A DNA stretch of 64,000 bases, taken from Salvia splendens. Taxonomy: Eukaryota > Streptophyta > Magnoliopsida > Lamiales > Lamiaceae. Position 1 is the first letter of the stretch, and each line of letters starts with the position of its first letter. The translations under genes and the position numbers were made by a program. The stretch lies in contig NC_056044.1 in assembly GCF_004379255.2 (NCBI RefSeq), positions 6,798,001 to 6,862,000 of the forward strand. Direction: 5' to 3'. A model generated the notes under the pieces. The model was given only the letters and a program-made list of their open reading frames with translations. It made no database searches and was not told the origin of the DNA. Positions 11,272-20,696 of this stretch are shown here, piece by piece.

Positions 11272-12081
11272 TATAATAAATAGCAAAAGCCCCTTAGGGA
11301 GAGTAATTGAAGAGAGAATACATGCCAATTTGTGAATCATTTTCTCTTAATAAATCAAAGTCAGTTGGATGAAGTAAGAATGATAGAAAAGCCTTAATTT
11401 AAACTACCTGTGAAGCCCCACTATATAAGTGAGTTATGAGCCAAAACACTTTAAGCTAACAAATACAAAAGAGGGCCGCCATAGGGAGTAGAGTCAGAAG
11501 GAGAAAATAAAAAAAATAAGAAGAGGAGGAAATAAAAAAAATATAGGTTCTGGAGGTATAAGCTGGACGAAGTCCAGGGAAAAATTTAAAAATATATCCT
11601 AAGAGCAAGGAGCAATAGTACCCTGACCCAGGAAATAAAAAGAGACGATAGGAAGGAGAAACTCTCATAACCCGAAGGATCAGTGGTATGACAAAATAAA
11701 GAGTGAATGATCCTAACATCCCTGGTGAGGAATGAGTGATCGAGCGAATTCAACAGATGGTAAGAATTAAGGCTATCTTGACGAACTGACAACTTGACTA
11801 GATAAAAGAAGGGAGGGGGAAGAATCTGATGCTGTAAATACTTGGATTGACCTTAAACTTGTGGGGATGGCTGCTAGGAAAAATACCAGTTTATGCGTTA
11901 ATGTGTTTTTCTTTGTCTTGTCGTTTTCTGTATGTGTGTTCGTGTGTTGCATCTAGGCCTTGGAGTTTTTTGTTTCCCATTTTTAGAGTCGGTCAGTTGA
12001 TAACCATGCATTGAAACTTGCCTTATTTCTTTTTCATGTCTTTCATGCTTGAGGACAAGCATGGTTTAAGTGTAAGCAGTT

Positions 12082-13594
12082 TGATAAGGCTCGTTTCATG
12101 CATTGGTTTTTGGTGAGATTACATACTTTTTTGGGGAGATAATGCTCAAATTTGAGCTTAAGTGTGCAGATATTTGCTGGGTCAAGTAGATGCTGCAAAT
12201 TGACTGAGCAGATGTAAAATGAGCAGAAAATGAGTAAAAAGTGTCAAAAATCCGCTAGGTCAAGGAGAATTATCAGGAGAGCAGGTGCGTGAAAAATCTG
12301 TCGGACCTAGGAATGCACACAAATTACCCGAGGCGGGGAAAATGGAGCAGAAAAGGTGAAGAAAGGAGCAGATTTAAAAGATCATATTTTAAGGGTACAA
12401 ACGTCAAATCATGAAGAGCATACCCTAGGGATTCGAGCTTGAAGCCTCCCTATATAAAGGGACCAACATGAATGAAGAAGGGAGCGCTTAACGCTATGGT
12501 AGTTAGGTAGGAAGTTCTCGATAGCGCTAAACGCTACCATTCTCGTAGTTTAGGTAGGAAACTCTCATAGGCGCTTAACGCCACTGTTCTCTTAGCTTAG
12601 TTTAGTTTAGTTGCTGATTTCTTAGCTTAGTTTAATGGTTTCAACGGTGGAATTGACGACTCCGACGTTGGATCCTTGCTTTCTTTACCGCTTTTGAGAC
12701 GATGAAGTTAGATCTTGAGTTTCATCGGAGGAATTGACGAATCCGCCTTTGGATTTCGACCTATTTCTGGTTTTATGAAGCTTTGGTGTTTATTTTCATG
12801 TTGATGATGCTATTTACTCATGTTTCTTGGATGGTTTTCGCAATTGGTGGCTTAGATGTTTAGATCCATGATGTTTACATGATTTCCAGTAGTTTAGAGG
12901 TTGAGATCTAGCTATTCACGTGCTCGATTTCTGAGATCTGTTAGTTTAGGTGATGCATGGAAGGTTAATCTGTGTTTATTCCGCTTTCTGCTAGACCCAG
13001 TAGCGTAGATCTGTTAGTTTAGGCTTTAATTTCATGTTTAAATTTAGATCTGAGATTGCTCTGTTTTCATGGTGTTTAATGCTCTGTTTTGTTATGTATT
13101 TCTCGTTAGATTCATGAAGAAGATGAAGTTTGCTGGTAGTTAGAATCAAATCTGCTTTAGTTTGTTAGTTGCAGCTTTCTTGTCAGTAGCTATTTAGGGG
13201 AATCTGCTCTGTTGCTTTTCTTACGCTCTGCTGTCTGGCTGTTTTAGGAAACTTATTTGCTTGACCTAGGAAATTTGGTGAATGATCTAAAGTTAATTTT
13301 CAGTTTCAAATCATGATTGCAATTACATTTGAAGCACCGCCAGTTCTCTGGATCCAGTAGATAGAATAGATTAGGTTTAATTTCCAGGTCTAGTAGTTAA
13401 AACTTAACCCTCTCGTTGCGTGGCAGCAGCCGATCCCATTTTCCGTTTGTGTCGTAGAAACAATCTCGAGTAGGTCCCTAGTCTCTGTGGTTCGACCCCG
13501 CTCTTGCCGCTTATACTTTGTAATATTTGTTGCATTAGTGGGAAAATTATAAATCTTGTTGAAAGGAGGAACACGTGCAAACGACACACGTGCA
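12082..13594 (+). repeat. 3' LTR of the truncated third element (probable)
   Basis: The start TGATAAGG follows a purine-leaning stretch (aagtgtaagcagt). The proposed right end is near acacacgtgca at 13594, just before Gypsy-B integrase resumes. No second copy of this LTR is in the window, so the boundaries are not confirmed by comparison. A length of about 1.5 kb fits long-LTR plant Gypsy families. Confidence 0.45.
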
Positions 13595-13609
13595 AAAATC
13601 CTCTCTTCA

Positions 13610-14205
13610 ATGAAGTACTCCACGCAGAAATCGGCGGGCTTACTGCAGCCCTTGCCGATACCGTCGCAGGTGTGGGATGACGTCTCAATGGATTTTTTCA
13701 CTAGCCTACCTCAGTCACGAGGCTACACCACAATCTTAGTAGCTGTGGATAGACTCTCCAAATATGCGCATTTGTGGAAGGATCGCAGGGCGGGGTGCCT
13801 GTTTTCCCGGTGGTGTTTGCAAGAGGCCAACCCATTGCCAGGCCGACTAGGATGTTGGCGCGTCGAACTGTGCTGTGCAACGGCGAGCCTCGGGATGAAG
13901 GTCAGCTTGAGTTGAGTGATGATGGTGGGGTGGTGCCGACTTAGGAGCCAATGTCATTGATCGAGAAACACTTTCCTGATCTCCTTGCGGACAAGGAGCT
14001 GCCTAACGAGGGGGGAGTTGATACGGTGTCAACCCCAGGCCAGGTCATGGAGACGCCGGAGGATGAGCCACGAGCGCCGGAGGTGGCACCCGACTTCGCG
14101 ACAGCAGAGCCCACGAAGCTACCAGCGGAGACCCCTACGTTCCACGGTCGACCTGAGAGACAGCCCAAGTCGGTGACACGCTACGGAGACTTCGTGTCAC
14201 ACTAA
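13610..14205 (+). pseudogene. Gypsy-B integrase fragment and chromodomain-like tail
   Basis: The frame resumes with KYSTQKSAGLLQPLPIP, then WDDVSMDFFTSLPQSRG and LVAVDRLSKYAH, the start of the Gypsy integrase core. After about 13780 it jumps to a C-terminal region in shifted frames. The last frame (from 13951) reads SLIEKHFPDLLADKEL and runs through the purine tract into the 3' LTR, ending at 14205 with YGDFVSH. Most of the integrase core is deleted. Confidence 0.8.
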
Positions 14206-14595
14206 GAGTTCGAACGAGACCGGATATTTTATTTAATTCGCTTAGATTAGTATTTCTATTTTTTATGTTTATTTTCGGTTAATTTGTTTAATTAGGGAAT
14301 ATTTTTATTTTATTTAGTCGAGCCCAATAAGCTCATTTCCGGGTTTTCTTGTTGATTCTTTCCCGGATCGCAAAAGAGAGTCGAATCATCTAGGGTCCTT
14401 AGACTATAAAAGGGAGTATGCTATGAATTAATGATCAAGAAATAACATGTTTTTCCTCTGTTTATCGTTTTCTTTAATTTCCGCAAAACCCTAGTTGGAG
14501 CTGATCTCGGGGAGAGCCCGGGACGTCCGTTTTATCCTTTCTTCGATCGACGCTTATCGTCGACAAATCAGCGTTAGAGGAGAAAGCCCTTAACA
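14019..14595 (+). repeat. 3' LTR of Gypsy-B
   Basis: This 577-bp copy begins TGATACGG and ends CCTTAACA, followed by the target duplication GAAGA at 14596-14600. It carries one copy of the 36-bp unit that is tripled in the 5' LTR. The pol reading frame continues 187 bp into it. Confidence 0.93.
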
Positions 14596-14600
14596 GAAGA

Positions 14601-16528
14601 TCTCATTATAGTCAATGCCTTCTCTCTGAATATATCCCTTAGCCACTAGCCTGGCTTTGTATCTAATTCTGTCTCCTTCAGATGCCTCTATTTTCTTCTT
14701 AAAGATCGATTTGCACCCAATAAGTTTCTGCAGCTTCTTTCTGGTAACAAGGATCCTTGTCTTGTTTTTCAGCAAGGAATCAATCTCCTCTTGCAGTGCC
14801 TTGATCCATTTATCTTTCTCTCTGGATTTCATGGCTTCCTTGTAAGTCCCAGTTCACTGGACTCAATCTCTTCTGCTGCACAAAAAGCATAGTACACAAG
14901 GCTTGCATTGATGTATCTTGCTGGTTTTCTGATATTGGTCCTTCTTTCTCTGTCTCTTGCTAGCATATAATCATTGAGATTGTTATCACTGGAGATTCCA
15001 CCTTTATCCATGACTCCATCTTCATCACCACTTAGCGCATGTATATGATCCTCTTCTTCAGAAGAATCTGATTTATCAGCAGGTTTCTGATTCTGACTTG
15101 TGTCCAGAAACTCCACCTCAACTTGAGCACCTGAGCTCACTGGTTTCTTTCCATCTTCAGCCTCTTTGTAAGGCATCTCAGTTTCTCTGAATATCACATC
15201 CCTACTGATCACCACCTTTTGATTTCCTGGCTCCAGAGACCACAATCTATATTCCTTGACTCCATTTTGATACCCCAGTAATACACATTTGAGAGCCCTT
15301 GGCTTCAGCTTCCCTTGCTTGATATGAGAGTATGCTCTACAACCAAAAGGCCTCAACATAGTGTAGTTGCCATGATGGCCATACCATCTAAAATCTGGAG
15401 TCTCATTATTTGCAGCTGCAGTTGGACACTTGTTCATCAGTGTGACAGCAGTGGATGCAGCTTCTCCCCAGAATTTATGTGGCATTCCAGATAATATCAG
15501 CATACATCTCACTCTTTCAAGTATGGTCCTATTTGCTCTCTCATCAACACCATTTTATTGAGGATTATTAGGAACGGTTCTGTGTCTTCTTATTCCTTTC
15601 AATTTGCAGAAGTCTTCAAACTGATGTGAAAGAAATTCCAACCCATTATCTGTTCTTAAGCACTTCAAAATTGACCCCTTCTCAACCTCAACTTCCTTAC
15701 ACTATTCCATGAACTTGATAAATGTCTTTGACTTATCTTTCATCACATATAACCAATTTTTTCTCGAATAATCATCCACTATGGATAGGAAATATCTGCA
15801 GCCACCAACTGATACGGTTTGAGCAGGCCCCCATATATCACTATGTGCATAATCAAGCACTGATTGTGAAGTGTGTTTCCCCGTTGGATATACTAGCTTC
15901 TTGCTTTTGCCAAGCACACACACCTTACATTCCTGGAGACCATCTTGATGTCTGCATCAATAACTCCATCCTTGATAAGCCTATTAACTCCATCCATTGA
16001 TACATGCCCCAATCTCAGGTGCCAAATGTCTCCATTCAACTTTCTGACAATATTAAGTTCATTAGTGATCACTTCAGCCTGCAGGTAATAAAGGCTATTG
16101 AATCTCTTGGCCATCATGATCACCTCAGATCCTCTCAAGACCTTCATCTCACCATTTGATGACAGAAAAGAATATCCTCTTGCTTCAAGTGCTTCAAGAG
16201 AGATGAGGTTTCTTTTAATGTCAGGAATATATCTGACTTCTTTAAGGATTTTTGCAGAGCCATCCATCATCTTCAGCTTCACATCTCCCATGCCCTTAAC
16301 TCTACAGATCTGATTGTTTCCTAGGAGCACAGAGCCAGTTGAATGCTGCATATTTTGAAATCATTCAAGCTTCGGGCACATGTGGAAACTGCAGGCACTA
16401 TCCATGATCCATTGCTCAGAAACATCTCCATCTGCAATGTTCAAAGCATGTGCAGTTTCCACATCTTGAGTAACATCAGTTGTGTTTATCCCTTCTGCCT
16501 CCTCTTCTTTCTTTTTCTTCCAAGAATA
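14601..16528 (-). pseudogene. Copia-A protease, integrase and start of RT, broken
   Basis: On the minus strand the order is the pre-integrase region (GSVLLGNNQICRVKGMG; RYIPDIKRNLISLEAL; DIWHLRLGHVSMDG), the integrase core (DYAHSDIWGPA; SIVDDYSRKNWLYV), the integrase C-terminal part (GMPHKFWGEAASTAVTLMNK; FGCRAYSHIKQGKLKPRA) and the RT start (GCKSIFKKKIEA; YKARLVAKGY). Frames change or stop near 15900, 15700, 15515 and 14830. The RT start ends at the Gypsy-B insertion and continues at 4302. Confidence 0.9.
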
Positions 16529-17275
16529 TCAGTTCTTTTTTAGATGACCAGGCTTCTTGCAATAGTGACAAGATCTAGTCTCCTTCTCATCCTTCTTTTC
16601 ATTCTTGCCCTTCTTATTCCACTTTTTCTTGAAGCTCTTTTTGTCATCAAACTTTGTAATCATAGCTTCACCATCTTGATCCAGTGGCCTTGATGTGGAG
16701 CCATTCTGAAACTCCTTAGCCTTCAATGCAGTGAGGACTTCCTCATATATTAGTGATGAATCCCTCCCATACAAGATTGCATCCTTGAGTTGATCAAAGC
16801 TTTTAGGAAGAGCATTCAGTAACATGATGGCTTTGTCCTCATCCTTCAAATCTCCATCCACAGATTCCAGATCATCAACTGCCTTTACAAAATCATCAAT
16901 CTGATCCATGATAGCTTTTCCTTCAAGAAACTTGATTGAGTATAGTCTCTGCTTTAAGAACAATCTGTTAGCCCGAGACTTTGTCATGTAGATGGACTCT
17001 AGCTTGGTCCATACATCAGATGAAGTCTTCTCCTTCCAAACCTCCCTGAGCACTCGATCTCCCAGACTCAACATTATAGCACTATGGGCTCTTTCCATCA
17101 TGTCAAGCTTCTTGATCTCATCTTTATCATCGAGATCTGCATCTTTATCTGGAGCCTTGTACTTTATTGCTTCCCATAGCCCTTGCTGTATAAGCATGGC
17201 CTTCATCTTCACTTTCCATAAACCAAAATCGTTCTTCCCCGAGAACTTTTCAAAATCAAACCGCGCTGCAGCCAT
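16529..17275 (-). pseudogene. Copia-A gag
   Basis: The likely start is the ATG at 17275 (MAAARFDFEKFSGKNDFGLW), the usual opening of this type of Copia gag. The capsid region includes MLIQQGLWEAIKYK, MTKSRANRLFLKQRLYS and KAIMLLNALPKSFDQL. The zinc knuckle reads CHYCKKPGHLKKN and is cut by a TGA exactly where the last cysteine of the CCHC is expected, at about 16530. This breaks the link to protease. Confidence 0.9.
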
Positions 17276-17311
17276 TGTCGTCGCCTCTCCTTCCCACAGA
17301 CAGCACCAATT

Positions 17312-17831
17312 TGTAATGCGATCAAACAATGTAATGCAAACGCAAGAAATGAACAATGAACACAACCTTTTACGTGGTTCGATCCAATTGATCTACGTCC
17401 ACGGGAGAACTCTAGTGTTTAGTATTGATGAATGAAACCGAGAGTTACAAATACAAGGCAACAACGAATCTACACACTTTACACAACATCAACTCGAGTT
17501 TACAATGCTAAATCTCAGTAGCAAATGAAACTAACCGATGCTAAGAACATCAATGATCGAGCTTTCTTCCAATCGACACATCAAGGCCGAAACTCCTATC
17601 TTCTTCTTGATCAAGGATTCTCTCGAGCTCTCTCTTCTCTGATTTCTCTTTGTGTGAGTTTCTTTCTTGTTTCTTAACACACATCAATCGTGAGAATGAG
17701 TATATACCCCACTCTAACTAACTCAAGGTGAGCCGCGATCCCATGCACTCAACTCCACGTACACCCTCAAGCATAACAACCAACTTAACTAACTTGTTGT
17801 ACTTGATGTTGTGAGACGCATCCGGTTAACA
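17312..17831 (-). repeat. 5' LTR of Copia-A
   Basis: This is the fuller copy, at 520 bp. It contains ttttacgtggttcgat and ctacgtccacggga (17367-17408), a pair of motifs also present in the LTRs of the unrelated Gypsy at 39155-46687. The AATTC target duplication follows at 17832-17836. Confidence 0.93.
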
Positions 17832-17836
17832 AATTC

Positions 17837-18173
17837 GGTCTTTGTGATTCAGGCACCAAGAAACCTCGCATGTGTTGTTGTTCGAGGGCGATCCACACTC
17901 AGCCAACGAAGCGGCAGACTACGATAGATCATAAAACTGCAATTCATTGTGCTCCAATCAGCGCTGTGGAAAAAGCATTCATGTGCTCGAACATGACTAG
18001 AGAGCTTGCACATATCGCTTCCATAGTTTGAATGATGTTGTTTAAAAGCGAACAGTTCCTATCATTGCACCAACACAAAAATTAGATTGAAAAAAATTGC
18101 AGGGTTTGGGTCGGGTACCCGCAGCATTGGGTGCGGAATAGCTGACTCGGGTATCAGGATTATCCGACAGGGT
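17837..18173. other. intergenic DNA, no gene recognised
   Basis: A short, moderately GC-rich stretch follows the Copia target duplication. From about 18101 it becomes a gggtcgggtacccg-type sequence. Similar sequence resumes after 20388, so a hAT-like MITE may have been split here by the Mutator-like element. I could not find a matching 8-bp duplication for it. Confidence 0.3.
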
Positions 18174-18183
18174 GCGCACGGGT

Positions 18184-20378
18184 AGGGATGGAACCAGAAG
18201 TTTAAATAAGACGGTGCTGAAATATAAAAAGTAACTATAATATTTTTATTTAAATATTTAATTTTATATAAAATATTTTTATGTATATTATGATGAAAAC
18301 TGTTTCTAACAAATCATTGTTATCAATTTTATATACTTCCCCTCGTCCTATAAAAATAGGCTCAATTTCCTTTTTGGTCCGTCTTATATAAATAGTCCAT
18401 ATCTATTTATGAAAACTTTTTCTTATTATCTTTTACTTTATCATTGATAAGCATCATCATCCACTACACTAATTCCACTGTTTTTTCTCATTCTCTCTTA
18501 TTTTACCAATTATGTATTAAAATTTGTATCATCCCCAAATGGTCTATTTATATAAGATATATGTAGTATATTCTCTCGACCATGGTAAATCTGTCTTATA
18601 AGTTTTGACAATTTGTCATAATAAATTTAATAGTTTTTGGAATTAAGCTAGTTTTGAAATTTTCGAGAAAATTAAATAATTGTAATGATTTTATTTTAAT
18701 TATTAATAGTAAAATTATAAGTATTATGACTAAAGAATTTTATTAGATAAACAGTTTAAATTATTTAGTGATAAATTAAAATTTCATCCGATTATGAGAC
18801 AGAAATGGCGTCAATATATTAAGTGATGACATTAATTAAAAATTTCATCCGATTAGAGCCCAATTTACAATTTATAGTAGGAGTTAGGGCTGTCAAAATG
18901 AATATCGGGAATTGGGTACCCGATATCCGAACCCGAAATATCGGGTAATTGGATACCCAATACCCGATATTTTGGATTTCGGAATCGGGTTCGGGTATAG
19001 GAATTTTGGATTATTGGGTATCGGGTAACCCGATATCCGATCGGGTATACCCAAATTATCCGAATTACCCAATTTTTTTTAATTTCTTTTAAATTTAATA
19101 AATTATATATCTATTTTATTATTTTAAAAATCAAATGTACACCCGAAATCCTTCACTCTTAAGTCACATTTAGGGTTAATGTATGAATTATGATGTTTAT
19201 TATGGACGAATGATACGAATTTTTTATTTCTAATAATTTGTAATAGTTTTTTTAATCTTAAACTCGAACTACTTCAAGTTTTCATTAAATTCGAACTACA
19301 AGTTTGTATTTCTAAAATTTCGTAGTTAATTTTCTAAAAAAATATAAAAAAATTCACAATCGGGACTGGATACCCGAAATTATTTTCGGATCGGGTATTA
19401 GGTTTTGGAAAATTCGGGATCGGGTACCCGAAAATTTCAGATTAGATATCCGCGGGTATCTGATTTGACAGGCCTAGCAGGAGTTAATATAAGAATATGG
19501 ATACAATTTTCTGCCAGCTCACATCCCCACTAAGCCATCTATCCATATGATGACACCTTGCCTATTTATGAGTCATGAGTTTATTGTAGTGTTAAATACG
19601 GAGTAGACTATATAAAATTCTCTCCCTCTCCAATCTATTCTCTCCTTTTCAATTAGAGTGAACTACATAAAATGTCTCTGATGTTTCCATTTGTTGCACT
19701 CCAGACCCCTGACAAAAAAAATATCGCCACAAGACTCTGACCTTTAACATAATCACATATCATGTTTTTTGTGACAATATTGCCCTTAAGCCCTAAAAGG
19801 GCATTTCGGTCAGTTCATTGACCATTCTGACAGCGGTCTGGCCTGCATGCTGCTAATTTTACTATTTCTTACACAAAAAACTCTTTGTCCCTTTTTCCCT
19901 AATTTTGTATCTCATTTTAAATAGAGTGAGATTGACAGGTAAATCTCTATCTCATTTTTATATACTATATTAAAATAGATATACATAAATTATGATATTA
20001 TGAAGATAAATGTACAAAATAATCTGTTATGCATAAATTCATTATTAAACTATAAATCCAAAAATATTAGCATACAGTATTACTATTCCACAAAAATAAA
20101 CGGTTCAAATTCACATATTTTTAAACACTACTAGGACCAACGTGGAGTATTCATTAACCAAAAGTGGACCCCACGTTGTAAATTCAATGACCATAATTAC
20201 TTTCTAATTAATCCACTTCATTGCCCTACGCCTCTCTCTCCTCCTTTCTTCTTTGTGTAAAAAACGGTAAAAGAGAAATACACAGCAGCGGCCACGACCA
20301 TGAGGATACAGGGACCGGCACCGGCACCAGCCAAGCCCCCGCTGGAGCGGCGGCTTGGCCTTCACTAGGTCCGTCCCT
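18184..20378. mobile_element. Mutator-like element, 10-bp target duplication
   Basis: The sequence gcgcacgggt lies directly on both sides (18174-18183 and 20379-20388). The left end reads agggatggaacc and the inverted right end agggacggacc. A 9-11 bp duplication is typical of Mutator-like elements. The interior has no transposase; it holds an AT-rich region, a degenerate Stowaway-like element near 18345-18587 and a hAT MITE. The inverted ends match over only about 12 bp, so the class is inferred. Confidence 0.55.
18885..19476. mobile_element. hAT-type MITE within the Mutator-like element
   Basis: The ends are tagggctgtcaaa and, inverted, taggcctgtcaaa. The flanks gtaggagt (18877-18884) and gcaggagt (19477-19484) form an 8-bp duplication with one mismatch. 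Near both ends there are many cgggtacccgata-type inverted motifs around an AT-rich core. No coding frame is present. Confidence 0.82.
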
Positions 20379-20460
20379 GCGCACGGGTATCGGGATAGGG
20401 CATCTGGCCGAAATCGGATGCGGGTTTCCCGTTTTTCCAGCCCTATCTTTGTCAATCAAG

Positions 20461-20696
20461 TCGTGAGAGCCTACCTTGACAAGATGAAGCGGATGCATGA
20501 ACGAACTGGAGTCCTCGGACCAATGCTCATGAAGGCTGCATCAACTAGTAATCAACAACTTGATTCTGAGGGGAAGAGTGTAATGCAACAAAATCTCAAC
20601 CAAGAGCTTGCTTATAGATTAAAGTTGGGATTTGATCAATCTGCAGAAGATTGTGGAACAGTTGATGAGCCACCAACAGTCCCACCGACCCGATGA
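20461..20696 (+). pseudogene. unrecognised C-terminal coding fragment
   Basis: An open frame of about 78 codons, rich in charged residues (YLDKMKRMHERTGVLGPM, then QQNLNQELAYRLKLGFDQ) and ending VDEEPP-like before a TGA at 20694-20696, has codon use unlike the AT-rich flanks and looks like a last exon. I do not recognise the family. Upstream sequence is transposon, so no complete gene can be proposed. It could be the end of a host gene disrupted by insertions, or part of an unknown transposon protein. Confidence 0.3.

Larger units (their letters stand above)
8634..13594 (+). mobile_element. truncated third LTR element (Gypsy-C): 3' region and 3' LTR
   Basis: This stretch does not belong to Gypsy-B, whose RT stops at its left edge and whose integrase resumes at its right edge. 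It looks like the non-coding region between pol and the 3' LTR of a Gypsy element. Two copies of atgcttgRggacaagcat (10190-10207 and 12045-12062) are of the kind seen before the purine tract in plant Gypsy elements, and TGATAAGG at 12082 looks like an LTR start. No 5' LTR, gag or pol is present. The simplest reading is an insertion into Gypsy-B integrase, followed by a deletion that removed its 5' part together with Gypsy-B RT/RNase H. No coding frame is credible here. Boundaries are approximate. Confidence 0.6.
4308..14595 (+). mobile_element. Ty3/Gypsy LTR retrotransposon (Gypsy-B) nested in Copia-A
   Basis: LTRs at 4308-4954 and 14019-14595 begin TGATACGG and end CCTTAACA. The target duplication GAAGA lies at 4303-4307 and 14596-14600. 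A purine tract (gaggggggagt) precedes the 3' LTR, and tggtgcttccattg follows the 5' LTR. Gag, a CCHC-like knuckle, a DTGS protease, the RT start, an integrase piece and a chromodomain-like tail are all present in order, which marks it as Ty3/Gypsy, probably a chromovirus. It is degenerate: gag is interrupted by two hAT MITEs, and the RT/RNase H/integrase middle is replaced by a third LTR element. Confidence 0.93.
2597..17831 (-). mobile_element. Copia LTR retrotransposon (Copia-A), split by a nested Gypsy
   Basis: The element is bounded by a 5-bp duplication AATTC (2592-2596 and 17832-17836) and by two LTRs that begin TGTTAACC and end GCATTACA on the minus strand. Just inside the 5' LTR (at 17312) the minus strand reads TTGGTGCTGTCTGTGGGAA, the likely primer-binding site. 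The domain order gag, protease, integrase, RT, RNase H identifies a Copia element. The coding region has several stops and frameshifts. RT is interrupted at 4303-4307 by a 10.3-kb Gypsy with its own GAAGA duplication. Without that insert, Copia-A would be about 4.9 kb. Confidence 0.93.

Noticed and set aside
18101..20447. Outer hAT-like MITE around the Mutator-like element
   Set aside because: Sequence style fits on both sides, but no matching 8-bp duplication was found, so it is not listed as a separate feature.
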